Source: Candidatus Dojkabacteria bacterium | Lineage (GTDB): Bacteria; Patescibacteriota; Dojkabacteria; SC72; JAHDCA01 | Reading direction: 5' to 3' | Length of the DNA stretch: 38,496 nt | NCBI GenBank assembly: GCA_027036675.1 | Contig: JALWDW010000020.1 | Span: 1-38,496 of the forward strand | In this document: positions 1-9,485 of the stretch, piece by piece | Layout: every line of letters begins with the position of its first letter | How positions within the stretch are numbered: position 1 is the stretch's first letter | Notes under the pieces: generated by a model | The model's database searches: none | The model's input: only the letters and a program-made list of their open reading frames with translations | Told to the model about the DNA's origin: nothing | Program-made: the position numbers and the translations under genes

Positions 1-665
1 CCTACAATATCTGCGAATCTCCCACGGCCCTGCGGTCGGGGACCGACTACACAAACTCCGTTTGTCCCAAAGTTCTCGGACGGCGTGGATGTCCGAAATA
101 CTGCCGAATGCAATGTTGAGCTCGACGCGCACCATGCTGCGACTTCGAGCACAATAGTCAGCAAGCGGCACGCAGTGTGAAATTTTCATTAAAATTTCAT
201 CTGTCCCCACAGAGTGGGGACCGTGATCCGCAGGCTGCATGAAAATCTCATTAAGTTTTCATACGCAACCATAACAACTAGTAGACTACAATGAATGCAA
301 AATTTCACGAAGCCCATCCCATGGCCTGCAGACATGCCGGAGGCAATAAAGTTCCACCCGTAGCCACGAAGTCGGTGAAGTGCACGAAGTGTGAAATCTT
401 CATTAGAATTCCATCCGCGGTCGCAACGACTGATGTCCCGCACTGAATACAGGGTATTCACAAAGCCCTCCACCCTGTTCTCAGGCGGACGAGGCATCCG
501 GGAGTCGCACCCTCACACGCCTCACAGCCAGGGAATCACACCAATGACATCACATGTAAAACACGCGAAGCATTGCGACCGGGGTCAAAAGCTTGCATTT
601 CCCGCAGGGAGTACCACAAAACCCCGACCACCACCTCGAATAACAGGGTACATATCCTAAAACTC

Positions 666-1727
666 CTAAAACCCCATCGCTTCGATGACTCTACCGATCA
701 CTTCATCAGCAACCTTGTTTGCACGGACTTCACCCGTTCGCAATATATCCAAGATACAATCGTCTCCCAATTTTTCCAATTCTCCCAACCTTTCTCTGAC
801 CGGAGTCAAAAATAATTCTATTGCTTGATACAGTTTCTCCTTTACTTCAACATCGCCCACCGTTCCCTTGCGATAACGTTCTTTCAAGTCTTCCACTTCT
901 GCCTTATTTTCATTAAATGCATCATGGTATATAAACACCGGGTTACCTTCCACGGTACCTGGATCTGTAGCTCGGATACGATTTGGGTCAGTGTACATAG
1001 ACATCACCTTCGTCCGCACTTCATCCGCCGAGTCGGAGAAAAATATTCCACCCGTGCTTTTACCAGATTTGCCTTGCCCGTCCAAGCCGATCATTACATC
1101 CCCTATTAACCCCTCGGGTACTTTCAACACCTCCCGACCTTCGGTCAACTTCCCACTATGGATTTTATTAAACCTCTCAGCCAGCAATTTGGCGATCTCG
1201 ATATGCGCTTCATTGTCCTTAGCCACCGGCACGACATCGCTATCTACAATCAGTATATCCGCCGCCATCAGGACCGGATACCCCATCAGACCGAAATTCA
1301 ATTTATGACCCTGAGCCAATTTTTCCTTGAGCATCGGCTGTTTTTCCAGCTCTTTCATCCGAGTGATCATCCCCAGGATTGTAAATAGTCTAAACGTTTG
1401 CGGTAAACGAGATTGCCTGTAAAACACCACTTTTTCAGGATCCAAACCAAGTGCGATCTGTGTCCTGATCAGGCTGATTTGATTATGGCGTATCTGGTCA
1501 GTTCTGTCATAATGCGTCGTCATTGCATGGTAATCCGCAGACATGATGAATACTTCATAATCATCCTGCGCCTGCAATCGTGCTTTCATCGTGCCTTGAT
1601 AGACCCCTATCACATAGGAATCATTGGTGGGCCTATCGCCGGACATCAACCGGTTTTTACGTATATCTGACGAAGTCGGCTTATCTCTTTGTTGGTTCGG
1701 TAGATTTGTGTTTGTGTGTTTATTCAT
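666..1727 (-). CDS. trpS: Tryptophanyl-tRNA synthetase (class I aaRS), probable start at the internal Met of 'MNKHTNTN' (ORF extends to 1781)
   Basis: Seen: LMSGDRPTND..YVIGVYQG, DDYEVFIMSADYHAMTT, GYPVLMAADILI, VPVAKDNEAHIEIAK, RTKVMSMYTDPNRI match TrpRS family blocks. KMSKS position reads KSGKS. Confidence 0.88.
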   Translation of the reverse strand: MNKHTNTNLPNQQRDKPTSSDIRKNRLMSGDRPTNDSYVIGVYQGTMKARLQAQDDYEVFIMSADYHAMTTHYDRTDQIRHNQISLIRTQIALGLDPEKVVFYRQSRLPQTFRLFTILGMITRMKELEKQPMLKEKLAQGHKLNFGLMGYPVLMAADILIVDSDVVPVAKDNEAHIEIAKLLAERFNKIHSGKLTEGREVLKVPEGLIGDVMIGLDGQGKSGKSTGGIFFSDSADEVRTKVMSMYTDPNRIRATDPGTVEGNPVFIYHDAFNENKAEVEDLKERYRKGTVGDVEVKEKLYQAIELFLTPVRERLGELEKLGDDCILDILRTGEVRANKVADEVIGRVIEAMGF

Positions 1728-1848
1728 AACTGTAAAAATAATCTTAAATAAATACTCTGACCACGTACTTAGCCCCGCCAAGCAAACTTGGAGTATTTAT
1801 AAAAGAATTCTGTTTTGTTGTTATGAACTTGCATGGGGTAATTATATC

Positions 1849-1949
1849 ATGGGCGAAGCCGGGCTTCGGACCCGGGGTTGGAACCCACCCTTTGAGACAA
1901 AAGCCCAACACCGCGGGCCTGATAGGTCAAAATCCGTGATTTCGCCCAT
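1849..1949. repeat. GC-rich intergenic element bounded by a 9-bp perfect inverted repeat (ATGGGCGAA/TTCGCCCAT), containing the dispersed GAAGCCGGG-N-CCCGGGGTT hairpin
   Basis: Seen: ATGGGCGAA at 1849-1857 and TTCGCCCAT at 1941-1949; internal CCGGGCTTCGGACCCGG. Related sequences at 2657-2695, 35236-35290 and 38128-38165. Confidence 0.6.
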
Positions 1950-2402
1950 ATATGGAAAAAGCTAAGTATACGACACTTCCCACCTCCGTACCGTGACGAT
2001 AGGCTTTGTGCATGATACCAACTGATGGCTGTACAGCATGTCCTCATAGCAATTCGCAGATATACCAGGGGTGGGGATGTCCAATGATAGAGCTACTAAT
2101 GGACACTGAACCGTGTGCACCAACTAGGCCAAGTCCTACAGCTAGTGGGCAAACTGATGGTATAGAAGTCTAATGGCTACGCCCAATGCCTGAAGTACTT
2201 GCAGCAACTGCAATAGAAAGAGACATCACCCTGGGACTATTCCCCATTTTGCAACGGAGTGTAAAGTAGTACACCCGCACGTAGGCTACAATGAGTGGCT
2301 ATCAGCCGCGGTAGGTCGAGCTTGACCTACGGTCGTAGCAATAAACTGGAGGGACTCAGAATCAAAAATCTCCTCCGGGCTTCGGACCGACAAGTATAAC
2401 AA

Positions 2403-2522
2403 AACACCCTCTGTCATTGGGAATTGCTCACTATACAGTTTCTGATTTACGTTGAGTAGTGTCGATATTGTCTCTACAGAAGCAGGAAACTTGCGATCAT
2501 TGGCACAATCCCTGTAGTCATG
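2403..2522 (-). repeat. 120-nt intergenic repeat, copy 1 (partner at 38312-38431)
   Basis: Ungapped alignment to 38312-38431: CATGAC[TA]ACAGGGATT..GCCAAT at one end and CCAATGACA...GGTGTT at the other; about 60% identity by hand count. Confidence 0.6.
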
Positions 2523-2673
2523 AGCAAAACAGGTACTCAAAACGACACAACCTTAAAAATTGCGGATCGACAGCATAAGTCGGCCATTAAATTTCAGTTA
2601 AAAAAACATTAAAGATCCCAACTTTTGTACTACTATTCCTATAAATACAATATTCTCTCGCCAACCCTGGTGC

Positions 2674-3972
2674 TCAACCCCGGGACTTGAGCCCGGCTTC
2701 GTAGCTACGGCTCAACTCCAAAACCTGTCCGCGAACCCCTTCGATATCAGCTCCGGTACCCGCTCGCAGGACATCATCGATCCAACCTGCCACGAGGCGG
2801 ACATCATCCGCACCCAACCCGCGGGCCGTCATCGCCGGTGTCCCCAACCGTATCCCGGATGGACGAAACGGTGGATTTGGATCGTCCGGCACAACCTGCC
2901 TGTTCACAGTAATCCCTACTTTGTCCAACAACGTCTCGGCCTCTTTACCGTCCATACTATAGGTATTAATGGTATTCACCACTATCATATGGTTGTCAGT
3001 CCCTCCAGTTACCATATCCACCCCCTTGTCCGCAAACACCTGCGCCATCGCCTTCGCATTAACCAATACCTGCTTGGCATATGCGCGAAAATCATCCGTG
3101 GATGCTTTCTTGAGCGCTACAGCGATACCGGCGATCGTATTCATATGAGGTCCACCCTGCAGTCCTGGAAATACAGACTTATCAAGTATGGTCGGTAGGT
3201 TCTCTTTGGTAAACTCCACCTGCTTCATCGGATTGGATACCTTGCCACGGGACAATATCAAGGCGCCTCGAGGCCCTCGCAGGGTTTTATGTGTCGTAGT
3301 CGTCACTACATCGAAACCGTCATCAAACGGATTTCGCATTGCCTTACCAGCTATCAGACCGCCGATATGCGAAACATCCGCCATCGCTATAGCTCCCACC
3401 TCATCAGCTATTTTACGAAATTGAGCGTAGTCATATGTACGCGGGTAGGATGTATAACCGCATAATATGATCTTTGGGCGGTGTTTAAGTGCCAATTTAC
3501 GCACTTCACCAAAGTCTATCGCACCACCGGCATCAGGATTGGTCTTGTACCGTACGAAATTAAAAAGTTTACCCATATGCGAGACCGGTGCTCCATGCGT
3601 CAGATGCCCACCGTGTGATAGATCCATACCCATGATCGTGTCGCCCGGTTGACAGATAGCTAAATAGACGGCCTGATTCATCGGCGACCCGGACAACGCT
3701 TGTACATTGGCATGATCGGCGCCGAAAAGTTCCTTCGCCCTCTCTATCGCCAGAGTTTCCACCTTGTCGGTGAATTCCTGTCCGCCGTAATACCTTTTCC
3801 CAGGATAGCCCTCCGCATACTTATTGGTCAATACGGATCCCAACGCTTCCAAAACTTCGGGATATGTGTAATTCTCGGAAGGGATTAGTTCCAACCCATC
3901 TCTTTCTCGTTTTTCCTCACCTTTGATCGCTTCCCAAATTTCCGAGTCCGTTTGTTTCAGTGAATTTTTCAT
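2674..3972 (-). CDS. glyA: Serine hydroxymethyltransferase
   Basis: Full-length SHMT: ENYTYPEVLEALGSVLTNKYAEGYPGKRYYGG, PLP site VTTTTHKTLRGPRGALILSRG, FPGLQGGPHMNTIAGIAVALK, RLGTPAMTARG. Confidence 0.97.
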   Translation of the reverse strand: MKNSLKQTDSEIWEAIKGEEKRERDGLELIPSENYTYPEVLEALGSVLTNKYAEGYPGKRYYGGQEFTDKVETLAIERAKELFGADHANVQALSGSPMNQAVYLAICQPGDTIMGMDLSHGGHLTHGAPVSHMGKLFNFVRYKTNPDAGGAIDFGEVRKLALKHRPKIILCGYTSYPRTYDYAQFRKIADEVGAIAMADVSHIGGLIAGKAMRNPFDDGFDVVTTTTHKTLRGPRGALILSRGKVSNPMKQVEFTKENLPTILDKSVFPGLQGGPHMNTIAGIAVALKKASTDDFRAYAKQVLVNAKAMAQVFADKGVDMVTGGTDNHMIVVNTINTYSMDGKEAETLLDKVGITVNRQVVPDDPNPPFRPSGIRLGTPAMTARGLGADDVRLVAGWIDDVLRAGTGADIEGVRGQVLELSRSYEAGLKSRG

Positions 3973-4039
3973 GTGAATGTGTGGTTGGGGTTTTTGTGTA
4001 TATTACCATACGGGTAAAGTATGGCTAAGTTTGTTGCGA

Positions 4040-4510
4040 TCAGGACGAAGCTTTAGGGCCTTGATCAGCAAACAACACCGAATCAATGAGTGACCCGTCG
4101 ACAGCTATGCTAAGTATAGCTTTATCATCCTCTGAACCAAGATTTATATACATATATACTAACTCATCTTCCTGAGCCCTTCGGAATACGCGAAACCTAC
4201 CCTGCCAGATGACATACCTGTCTAGGACGAGCGATTTTATCGTTTTTAGGAAAACACCAAGATAAACACTTCTACCGGCTATATCCAAGACTGTATTTGG
4301 ACCTGCTCGTAGCTGACGCTCCATTGTTTCGTATGCGTGCCTTATGATTAGTGGGACTTCCACTACCTCTTCTTCACGGTCTTCCCAGCCTTGGAGGACG
4401 CGTTGGACGGAAGAAGCCAGCTTGATCCTTGGGTAGAGGGTACCGTTTATGTCGAGAGGGGGACTCTCTATGATTGGGGTGAGTGAATATCTCTCTTTAT
4501 CAATCAACAT
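4040..4510 (-). CDS. Hypothetical protein, 156 aa
   Basis: Clean ORF, 25 nt downstream of the next ORF on the same strand; no recognised motif. Confidence 0.6.
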   Translation of the reverse strand: MLIDKERYSLTPIIESPPLDINGTLYPRIKLASSVQRVLQGWEDREEEVVEVPLIIRHAYETMERQLRAGPNTVLDIAGRSVYLGVFLKTIKSLVLDRYVIWQGRFRVFRRAQEDELVYMYINLGSEDDKAILSIAVDGSLIDSVLFADQGPKASS

Positions 4511-4535
4511 ATCGTAATAAATCTACCTTACTTTT

Positions 4536-5453
4536 CTATTGTTCCGCGAGGAGCGCATGTGCATGGCGCATAAGCGCATGGTCTTCATGTACAGCTATCA
4601 CTATATTTCCGTGATGGTTCTGTGGGAGTGTTGGCTCGTTCCCATCATCCATTCTTTTAATAGAGGCATTTCTTATGAATAGGACAAGATACTTATCATA
4701 AACGCGTACTGCATTTTTAGCAGCATTAGCCAACGAAGCGACATTACAGTATAAGATATATTGATCGCCCAGTGTCAGCTTGATTTCACCTTTTTCTCTT
4801 TCATTAGTTAGTTGAGTAATCCTTAGACTTGAGTGATCGTTCCAGTAAATGTTCCCTTCTTTATTGTCTGCTGGACAAATTGGTCTGCCTCCAGAGTTAC
4901 GCATCGCAACTAGTGTACGCTTACCATCCCAATCTGCGCCATATGCCAAGTTCTTCCAGTAGTTATTCTCCGCTTTAGATCGCTCTCGTCGAGTTATAGC
5001 CAATAACAATTCCTCTGGTACATCCACGGCAATATAGTCTCTCTGGGTATCTCCAGTAACTTTGCGGTGCGAACCCATTGGCATGTAAATGCGATACATC
5101 AATCGTCCAGACTCTTCATCTGTAAATGAGATTGCCGATTCTTGACGCAAAGAACGGAGCATCTGTATCCTAGGTATATACATCGAATTACCACCTATTT
5201 CAACAGATACGCCACGTCTACCCTCTGTATCAACAGGTATTTCTGTCAGATCACGCAAATCTACAACAGACAAAACCTGCTCTTCACGAGGCATTCCAAA
5301 AGAGCCTCGAGGCAACCCTAACTCAAGATCTACCTCCTTTTCGTTGAAGGTGATTATTTCATCAATTTCATCATAAGGGACACGACCCAAATACGTTACT
5401 CCTCGCGGTCTCGGAGAACCGTCGTTTCTTAGTGATTCCGTCATATTTAACAA
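4536..5453 (-). CDS. Hypothetical protein, 305 aa (possible start at internal Met of MTESL)
   Basis: Long uninterrupted ORF; no recognised domain. Confidence 0.65.
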   Translation of the reverse strand: MLNMTESLRNDGSPRPRGVTYLGRVPYDEIDEIITFNEKEVDLELGLPRGSFGMPREEQVLSVVDLRDLTEIPVDTEGRRGVSVEIGGNSMYIPRIQMLRSLRQESAISFTDEESGRLMYRIYMPMGSHRKVTGDTQRDYIAVDVPEELLLAITRRERSKAENNYWKNLAYGADWDGKRTLVAMRNSGGRPICPADNKEGNIYWNDHSSLRITQLTNEREKGEIKLTLGDQYILYCNVASLANAAKNAVRVYDKYLVLFIRNASIKRMDDGNEPTLPQNHHGNIVIAVHEDHALMRHAHALLAEQ

Positions 5454-5706
5454 CTTACTTGGATTAAATTCGACTAGTGTAATAGAAGTTCAATACGCAC
5501 CGGATTATACCACCTCGTCTCACCATACACAACCTATAACCTGCCCGAGGTATCACCTACTACCCAATCCCCAACGCCCGCAACCACAATCCAGATTCAA
5601 CCACGCTACACCCTATAAAAAGGCCGACGTACATTCCACATCCTTGCTTCATCGCCTTCAAGGTGTTATCTTTTGAATACAGATAATATATTTTCCAAAA
5701 CAATTT

Positions 5707-7056
5707 ATGGATGTAGATAAGTATATAAACGACACTTTGGCGACTGTGGTGGAGCGCAACCCGCACGAAAATGAATTTCATCAAGCGGTGGAAGAGGTAT
5801 TCCACAGCATCAAACCCGTATTGACTCAACACCTGGAGTATATCGACGCAAAAATACTCGAACGCATCAGCGAACCGGAAAGAGTGATCATGTTTCGTGT
5901 ACCGTGGGTGGACGATCAAGGTGAAATTCAGATCAACAAAGGGTATCGGGTACAATTCAACAGCGCCATAGGGCCGTACAAGGGAGGACTCCGTTGGCAC
6001 CCGAGCGTCAACCTCTCAATCCTAAAATTCCTCGGATTTGAACAGACGTTTAAGAACGCTCTGACAGGCATCCCGATGGGTGGAGGCAAAGGGGGAAGCA
6101 ATTTCGACCCGCATGGGAAATCCGACGGAGAGATCATGCGATTCGCCCAAAGCTTCATGAGTGAATTGTATCGCCATATAGGTGCAGAAACCGATGTACC
6201 CGCCGGAGATATCGGTGTGGGTGGACGTGAAATAGGTTATCTTTTCGGGATGTACAAAAAATTGGCAAACGAATTTACCGGCGTATTGACCGGCAAGGGC
6301 TTAACTTTCGGAGGTAGCAATATCCGCCCAGAAGCGACCGGATTCGGCGTCGTTTACTTCCTTGCCGAAGCTCTCAAGGCTCGCGATGACGGTATCGAAG
6401 GTAAACGAATACTTGTATCTGGTGCCGGTAACGTAGCTCAATATGCGGTACAGAAGGTCATACAGATGGGCGGGAAAGTATTGACGATGTCCGACTCCAG
6501 CGGGATGGTATACGATCCGGATGGAATCGACGAAGAGAAACTGGCATTTATCATGGAATTGAAAAACGTCAAACGCGGGCGTATCAAAGAGTTTGCGGAA
6601 AAGTACCCTTCCGTCGAGTATCATGAAGGACAAAAGCCGTGGGGCGTCCCTGCGGATATAGCATTGCCGTGCGCTACGCAAAATGAAGTCGAATTGCCAG
6701 ATGCCAAGGCTTTGATAGCCAACGGCGCCACTTACCTGGTAGAGGGTGCGAATATGCCGACAACCCCTGAAGCTATAGAAGCTCTGCAAGAAGCAATGGT
6801 GATTTACGTCCCTGGCAAAGCATCCAATGCGGGAGGTGTATCGGTTTCCGGTCTGGAGATGTCGCAAAACGCACTCAAAGCCCAATGGTCGCGAGAAGTG
6901 GTGGATGAAAAATTACAAGAAATCATGCGAAATATTCACCAAAAGGTCGCGGAACATGGTGAGGATGCGCAAGGAAATATCGACTATATGCAAGGTGCGA
7001 ATATAGCCGGTTTCTTGAAGGTGGCCGAGGCCATGTTGGCGCAGGGTTTGGTGTAA
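5707..7056 (+). CDS. gdhA: Glutamate dehydrogenase, GdhA-type (about 450 aa)
   Basis: GPYKGGLRWHPSVNLSILKFLGFEQTFKNALTGIPMGGGKGGSNFDPHGKSDGEIMRFAQSFM, DVPAGDIGVGGREIGYLFGMYKK, GKRILVSGAGNVAQYA. Confidence 0.96.
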   Translation: MDVDKYINDTLATVVERNPHENEFHQAVEEVFHSIKPVLTQHLEYIDAKILERISEPERVIMFRVPWVDDQGEIQINKGYRVQFNSAIGPYKGGLRWHPSVNLSILKFLGFEQTFKNALTGIPMGGGKGGSNFDPHGKSDGEIMRFAQSFMSELYRHIGAETDVPAGDIGVGGREIGYLFGMYKKLANEFTGVLTGKGLTFGGSNIRPEATGFGVVYFLAEALKARDDGIEGKRILVSGAGNVAQYAVQKVIQMGGKVLTMSDSSGMVYDPDGIDEEKLAFIMELKNVKRGRIKEFAEKYPSVEYHEGQKPWGVPADIALPCATQNEVELPDAKALIANGATYLVEGANMPTTPEAIEALQEAMVIYVPGKASNAGGVSVSGLEMSQNALKAQWSREVVDEKLQEIMRNIHQKVAEHGEDAQGNIDYMQGANIAGFLKVAEAMLAQGLV

Positions 7057-7077
7057 TCAGTACTACGTCGCGATATT

Positions 7078-7740
7078 ATGGTCAAAATCGAAAAGTCCTG
7101 GCAAAATCTGTTGAAAGATGAGTTTCAAAAACCGTATTTTTTGTCCTTGATCAAGACTGTCAGAGCAGAGTACGCAAAACACAAGGTATACCCGCCGGGC
7201 AAAGAGATTTTCCGAGCTTTTGACCTATGTCCGACCGATGACGTCAGTGTGGTGATCTTGGGGCAGGATCCGTATCATCAGCCGGGGCAAGCCAACGGTT
7301 TGGCTTTTTCAGTTCGCCATGATGTACAGAACCCTCCCTCGTTGCAAAATATCTTGCAAGAGGTGCGCGACGATATCGGCTCTACGCAAATAGAAGACGG
7401 CGATTTGACACCATGGGCGAAACAAGGTGTTTTGTTGTTGAATGCGACGTTGACTGTCAGAGACTCCGAAGCCGGTTCACATAGCGATATAGGTTGGCAA
7501 AAATTCACCGACGCTGTGATCACGAAACTCAGCCGACACAAGAGGCACATTGTCTACATGCTTTGGGGGAATTATGCCAAATCGAAGGAGAAGTTGATAG
7601 ATCCCGACAATAACCTCATACTGAAATCAGCCCATCCTTCGCCACTTGCGGCCAACAGGGGCGGGTGGTTTGGCAATCATCATTTTTCCAGAACCAACCG
7701 TTATTTACTTGTCGCCGGGAAAAAGCCGATTGTGTGGTAA
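7078..7740 (+). CDS. ung: Uracil-DNA glycosylase, family 1
   Basis: VVILGQDPYHQPGQANGLAFSV and LKSAHPSPLAANRGGWFGNHHFSRTNRYL match UNG motifs. Confidence 0.96.
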   Translation: MVKIEKSWQNLLKDEFQKPYFLSLIKTVRAEYAKHKVYPPGKEIFRAFDLCPTDDVSVVILGQDPYHQPGQANGLAFSVRHDVQNPPSLQNILQEVRDDIGSTQIEDGDLTPWAKQGVLLLNATLTVRDSEAGSHSDIGWQKFTDAVITKLSRHKRHIVYMLWGNYAKSKEKLIDPDNNLILKSAHPSPLAANRGGWFGNHHFSRTNRYLLVAGKKPIVW

Positions 7741-7756
7741 AGGATGGGCTTCGGCC

Positions 7757-9397
7757 CTACTCCGACGCCACGCGTAAAAACTCCGTGAAGATCGGATGCG
7801 GATCCAACGGTCGGGCTTTCATCTCCGGATGAAATTGGGTTGCCAAGAAAAACGGATGATCAGGTAATTCAATAATCTCTGCCAACACACCGTCCGGCGA
7901 AGTGGCTGAAATCACCAAGCCGTTTTCCTCCAAAACGTTCCCGTATTCCGGATTCAATTCGTATCTGTGGCGATGCCTTTCGGAAATTTCCGTAGTACCA
8001 TATATTTTATGCGCCAATGTACCCTCTCGCACAACGGCCGGATACGCGCCAAGTCGCATAGAGCCACCATAATTTCCATCTCGCAAGAGTTTCTCTTGCG
8101 CCGGCATGATGGTGATGACTTTGTCTTTCGCATCGGGGTCCAACTCGTACGAAGTCGCCCCGGCAATACCGCATACATTTCGAGCGTACTCTATACTTGC
8201 CAATTGCATACCGTAACACAGCCCGAGAAACGGGATACCTTGCTCTCTGGCATATCGGATTGCGTTGATTTTGCCTTCTATCCCACTTGAACCGAACCCT
8301 CCAGGCACTACGATCCCGTCAAACTCTTTCAGCACGGCAATATCCTTGGCTCCCTTACCTTCAAGTTTTTTACTGTTGAACCAGTTTATATCAATATCTA
8401 CCCCGTTTTTGTATGCGGAAAACTTCAACGCTTCTATGACGGAAATATATGCATCTGTCAGCACAAAGTCACCAGTATCAAAATATTTGCCCACGACAGC
8501 TACGCGCACTTCCTTATTGTGCGGTTTGCTCGATCGGACAAACGTATCCCATTGGTCGGATTTCTTCGCACTGAACCTGGTACCTGGTATTTTCAGCTTT
8601 TCAATAATTAACCGGTCCAATCCTTCTGTCATGAAATTACCTGGTACGTCATATATTGACTTGACGTCAGGTGCCGATATTATCGCTTTTTTCGGTAATG
8701 AGCATGCTACGGACAATTTTTCTTTGCGCTTATCATCCATCTCTCGAGGCGACCGTCCGAGTATGATGTCTGGCGACACTCCAGTTTGTCGCATCGTACG
8801 GACCGCATACTGCGTAGGTTTTGTTTTCATCTCGCCTATCTTGCTTGGTATTGGAAGATACGACACCATCACAAACAATACGTCTTCCGGATGTTGATCT
8901 CTGAGCATCCGACCTGCTTCCAGGAACAAAATATTTTGGTATTCTCCCAAAGTTCCTCCGATCTCCACCATCACAATATCGGCGTTTTCTCTGCGACCGG
9001 CTTCTTTGATTTGTTCGATGACGGCAAACGGTACATCTGGGACGACATCGACGCATCTACCTCCATACCCGAGGGATCTTTCTTTCTGTATTACTTTCAA
9101 GTAAATCGAGCCGGTGGTCATGTAGTTGCTTCGTCGCAACGATTTGTTTAAGAAACGTTCATAATTACCCATGTCCTGATCACACTCATGCCCATCGTCA
9201 AGTATGAAGGCTTCGCCATGTTCGGTGGGGTTCATCGTGCCCGCATCCACATTGACGTATGGATCAATCTTGACGGCGGTCACGTTCAAGTTATGAAATT
9301 GCAGTATTTTCCCTATCGAAGACGAAGCTACTCCCTTGCCTACCCCGCTCATCACACCACCTACTACGAAAATGTATTTTCTAGGGAATTTCCGCAT
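7757..9397 (-). CDS. pyrG: CTP synthase
   Basis: KYIFVVGGVMSGVGKGVASSSIGKIL; IDPYVNVDAGTMNPTEHGEAFILDDGHECDQDMGNYERF; glutaminase FLGLCYGMQLASIEYARN. Confidence 0.97.
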   Translation of the reverse strand: MRKFPRKYIFVVGGVMSGVGKGVASSSIGKILQFHNLNVTAVKIDPYVNVDAGTMNPTEHGEAFILDDGHECDQDMGNYERFLNKSLRRSNYMTTGSIYLKVIQKERSLGYGGRCVDVVPDVPFAVIEQIKEAGRRENADIVMVEIGGTLGEYQNILFLEAGRMLRDQHPEDVLFVMVSYLPIPSKIGEMKTKPTQYAVRTMRQTGVSPDIILGRSPREMDDKRKEKLSVACSLPKKAIISAPDVKSIYDVPGNFMTEGLDRLIIEKLKIPGTRFSAKKSDQWDTFVRSSKPHNKEVRVAVVGKYFDTGDFVLTDAYISVIEALKFSAYKNGVDIDINWFNSKKLEGKGAKDIAVLKEFDGIVVPGGFGSSGIEGKINAIRYAREQGIPFLGLCYGMQLASIEYARNVCGIAGATSYELDPDAKDKVITIMPAQEKLLRDGNYGGSMRLGAYPAVVREGTLAHKIYGTTEISERHRHRYELNPEYGNVLEENGLVISATSPDGVLAEIIELPDHPFFLATQFHPEMKARPLDPHPIFTEFLRVASE

Positions 9398-9485
9398 GTG
9401 AATATAGAAAAATTATGAGTGATTATATCAGTAAATTTCCAGAACCTGAAAATTTTTCGTAAGCTTGGCAATACGTACAATTTAC

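Noticed and set aside
391-660. 89-aa ORF in the first intergenic region
   Set aside because: Built from the dispersed repeat and hairpin motifs; no ribosome-binding site or protein-like composition.
1849-1949. T-box riboswitch or complete tRNA upstream of trpS
   Set aside because: Minus strand has AGGGTGG but lacks the full T-box (TGGNACCGCG), and the 7-bp ends plus T-arm-like hairpin do not allow D and anticodon arms; similar hairpins precede non-aaRS genes.
7954-9151. Numerous ORFs antisense to pyrG, glyA, dnaG, ftsK and metG
   Set aside because: Each overlaps a well-supported conserved CDS and has low-complexity, shadow-ORF character.
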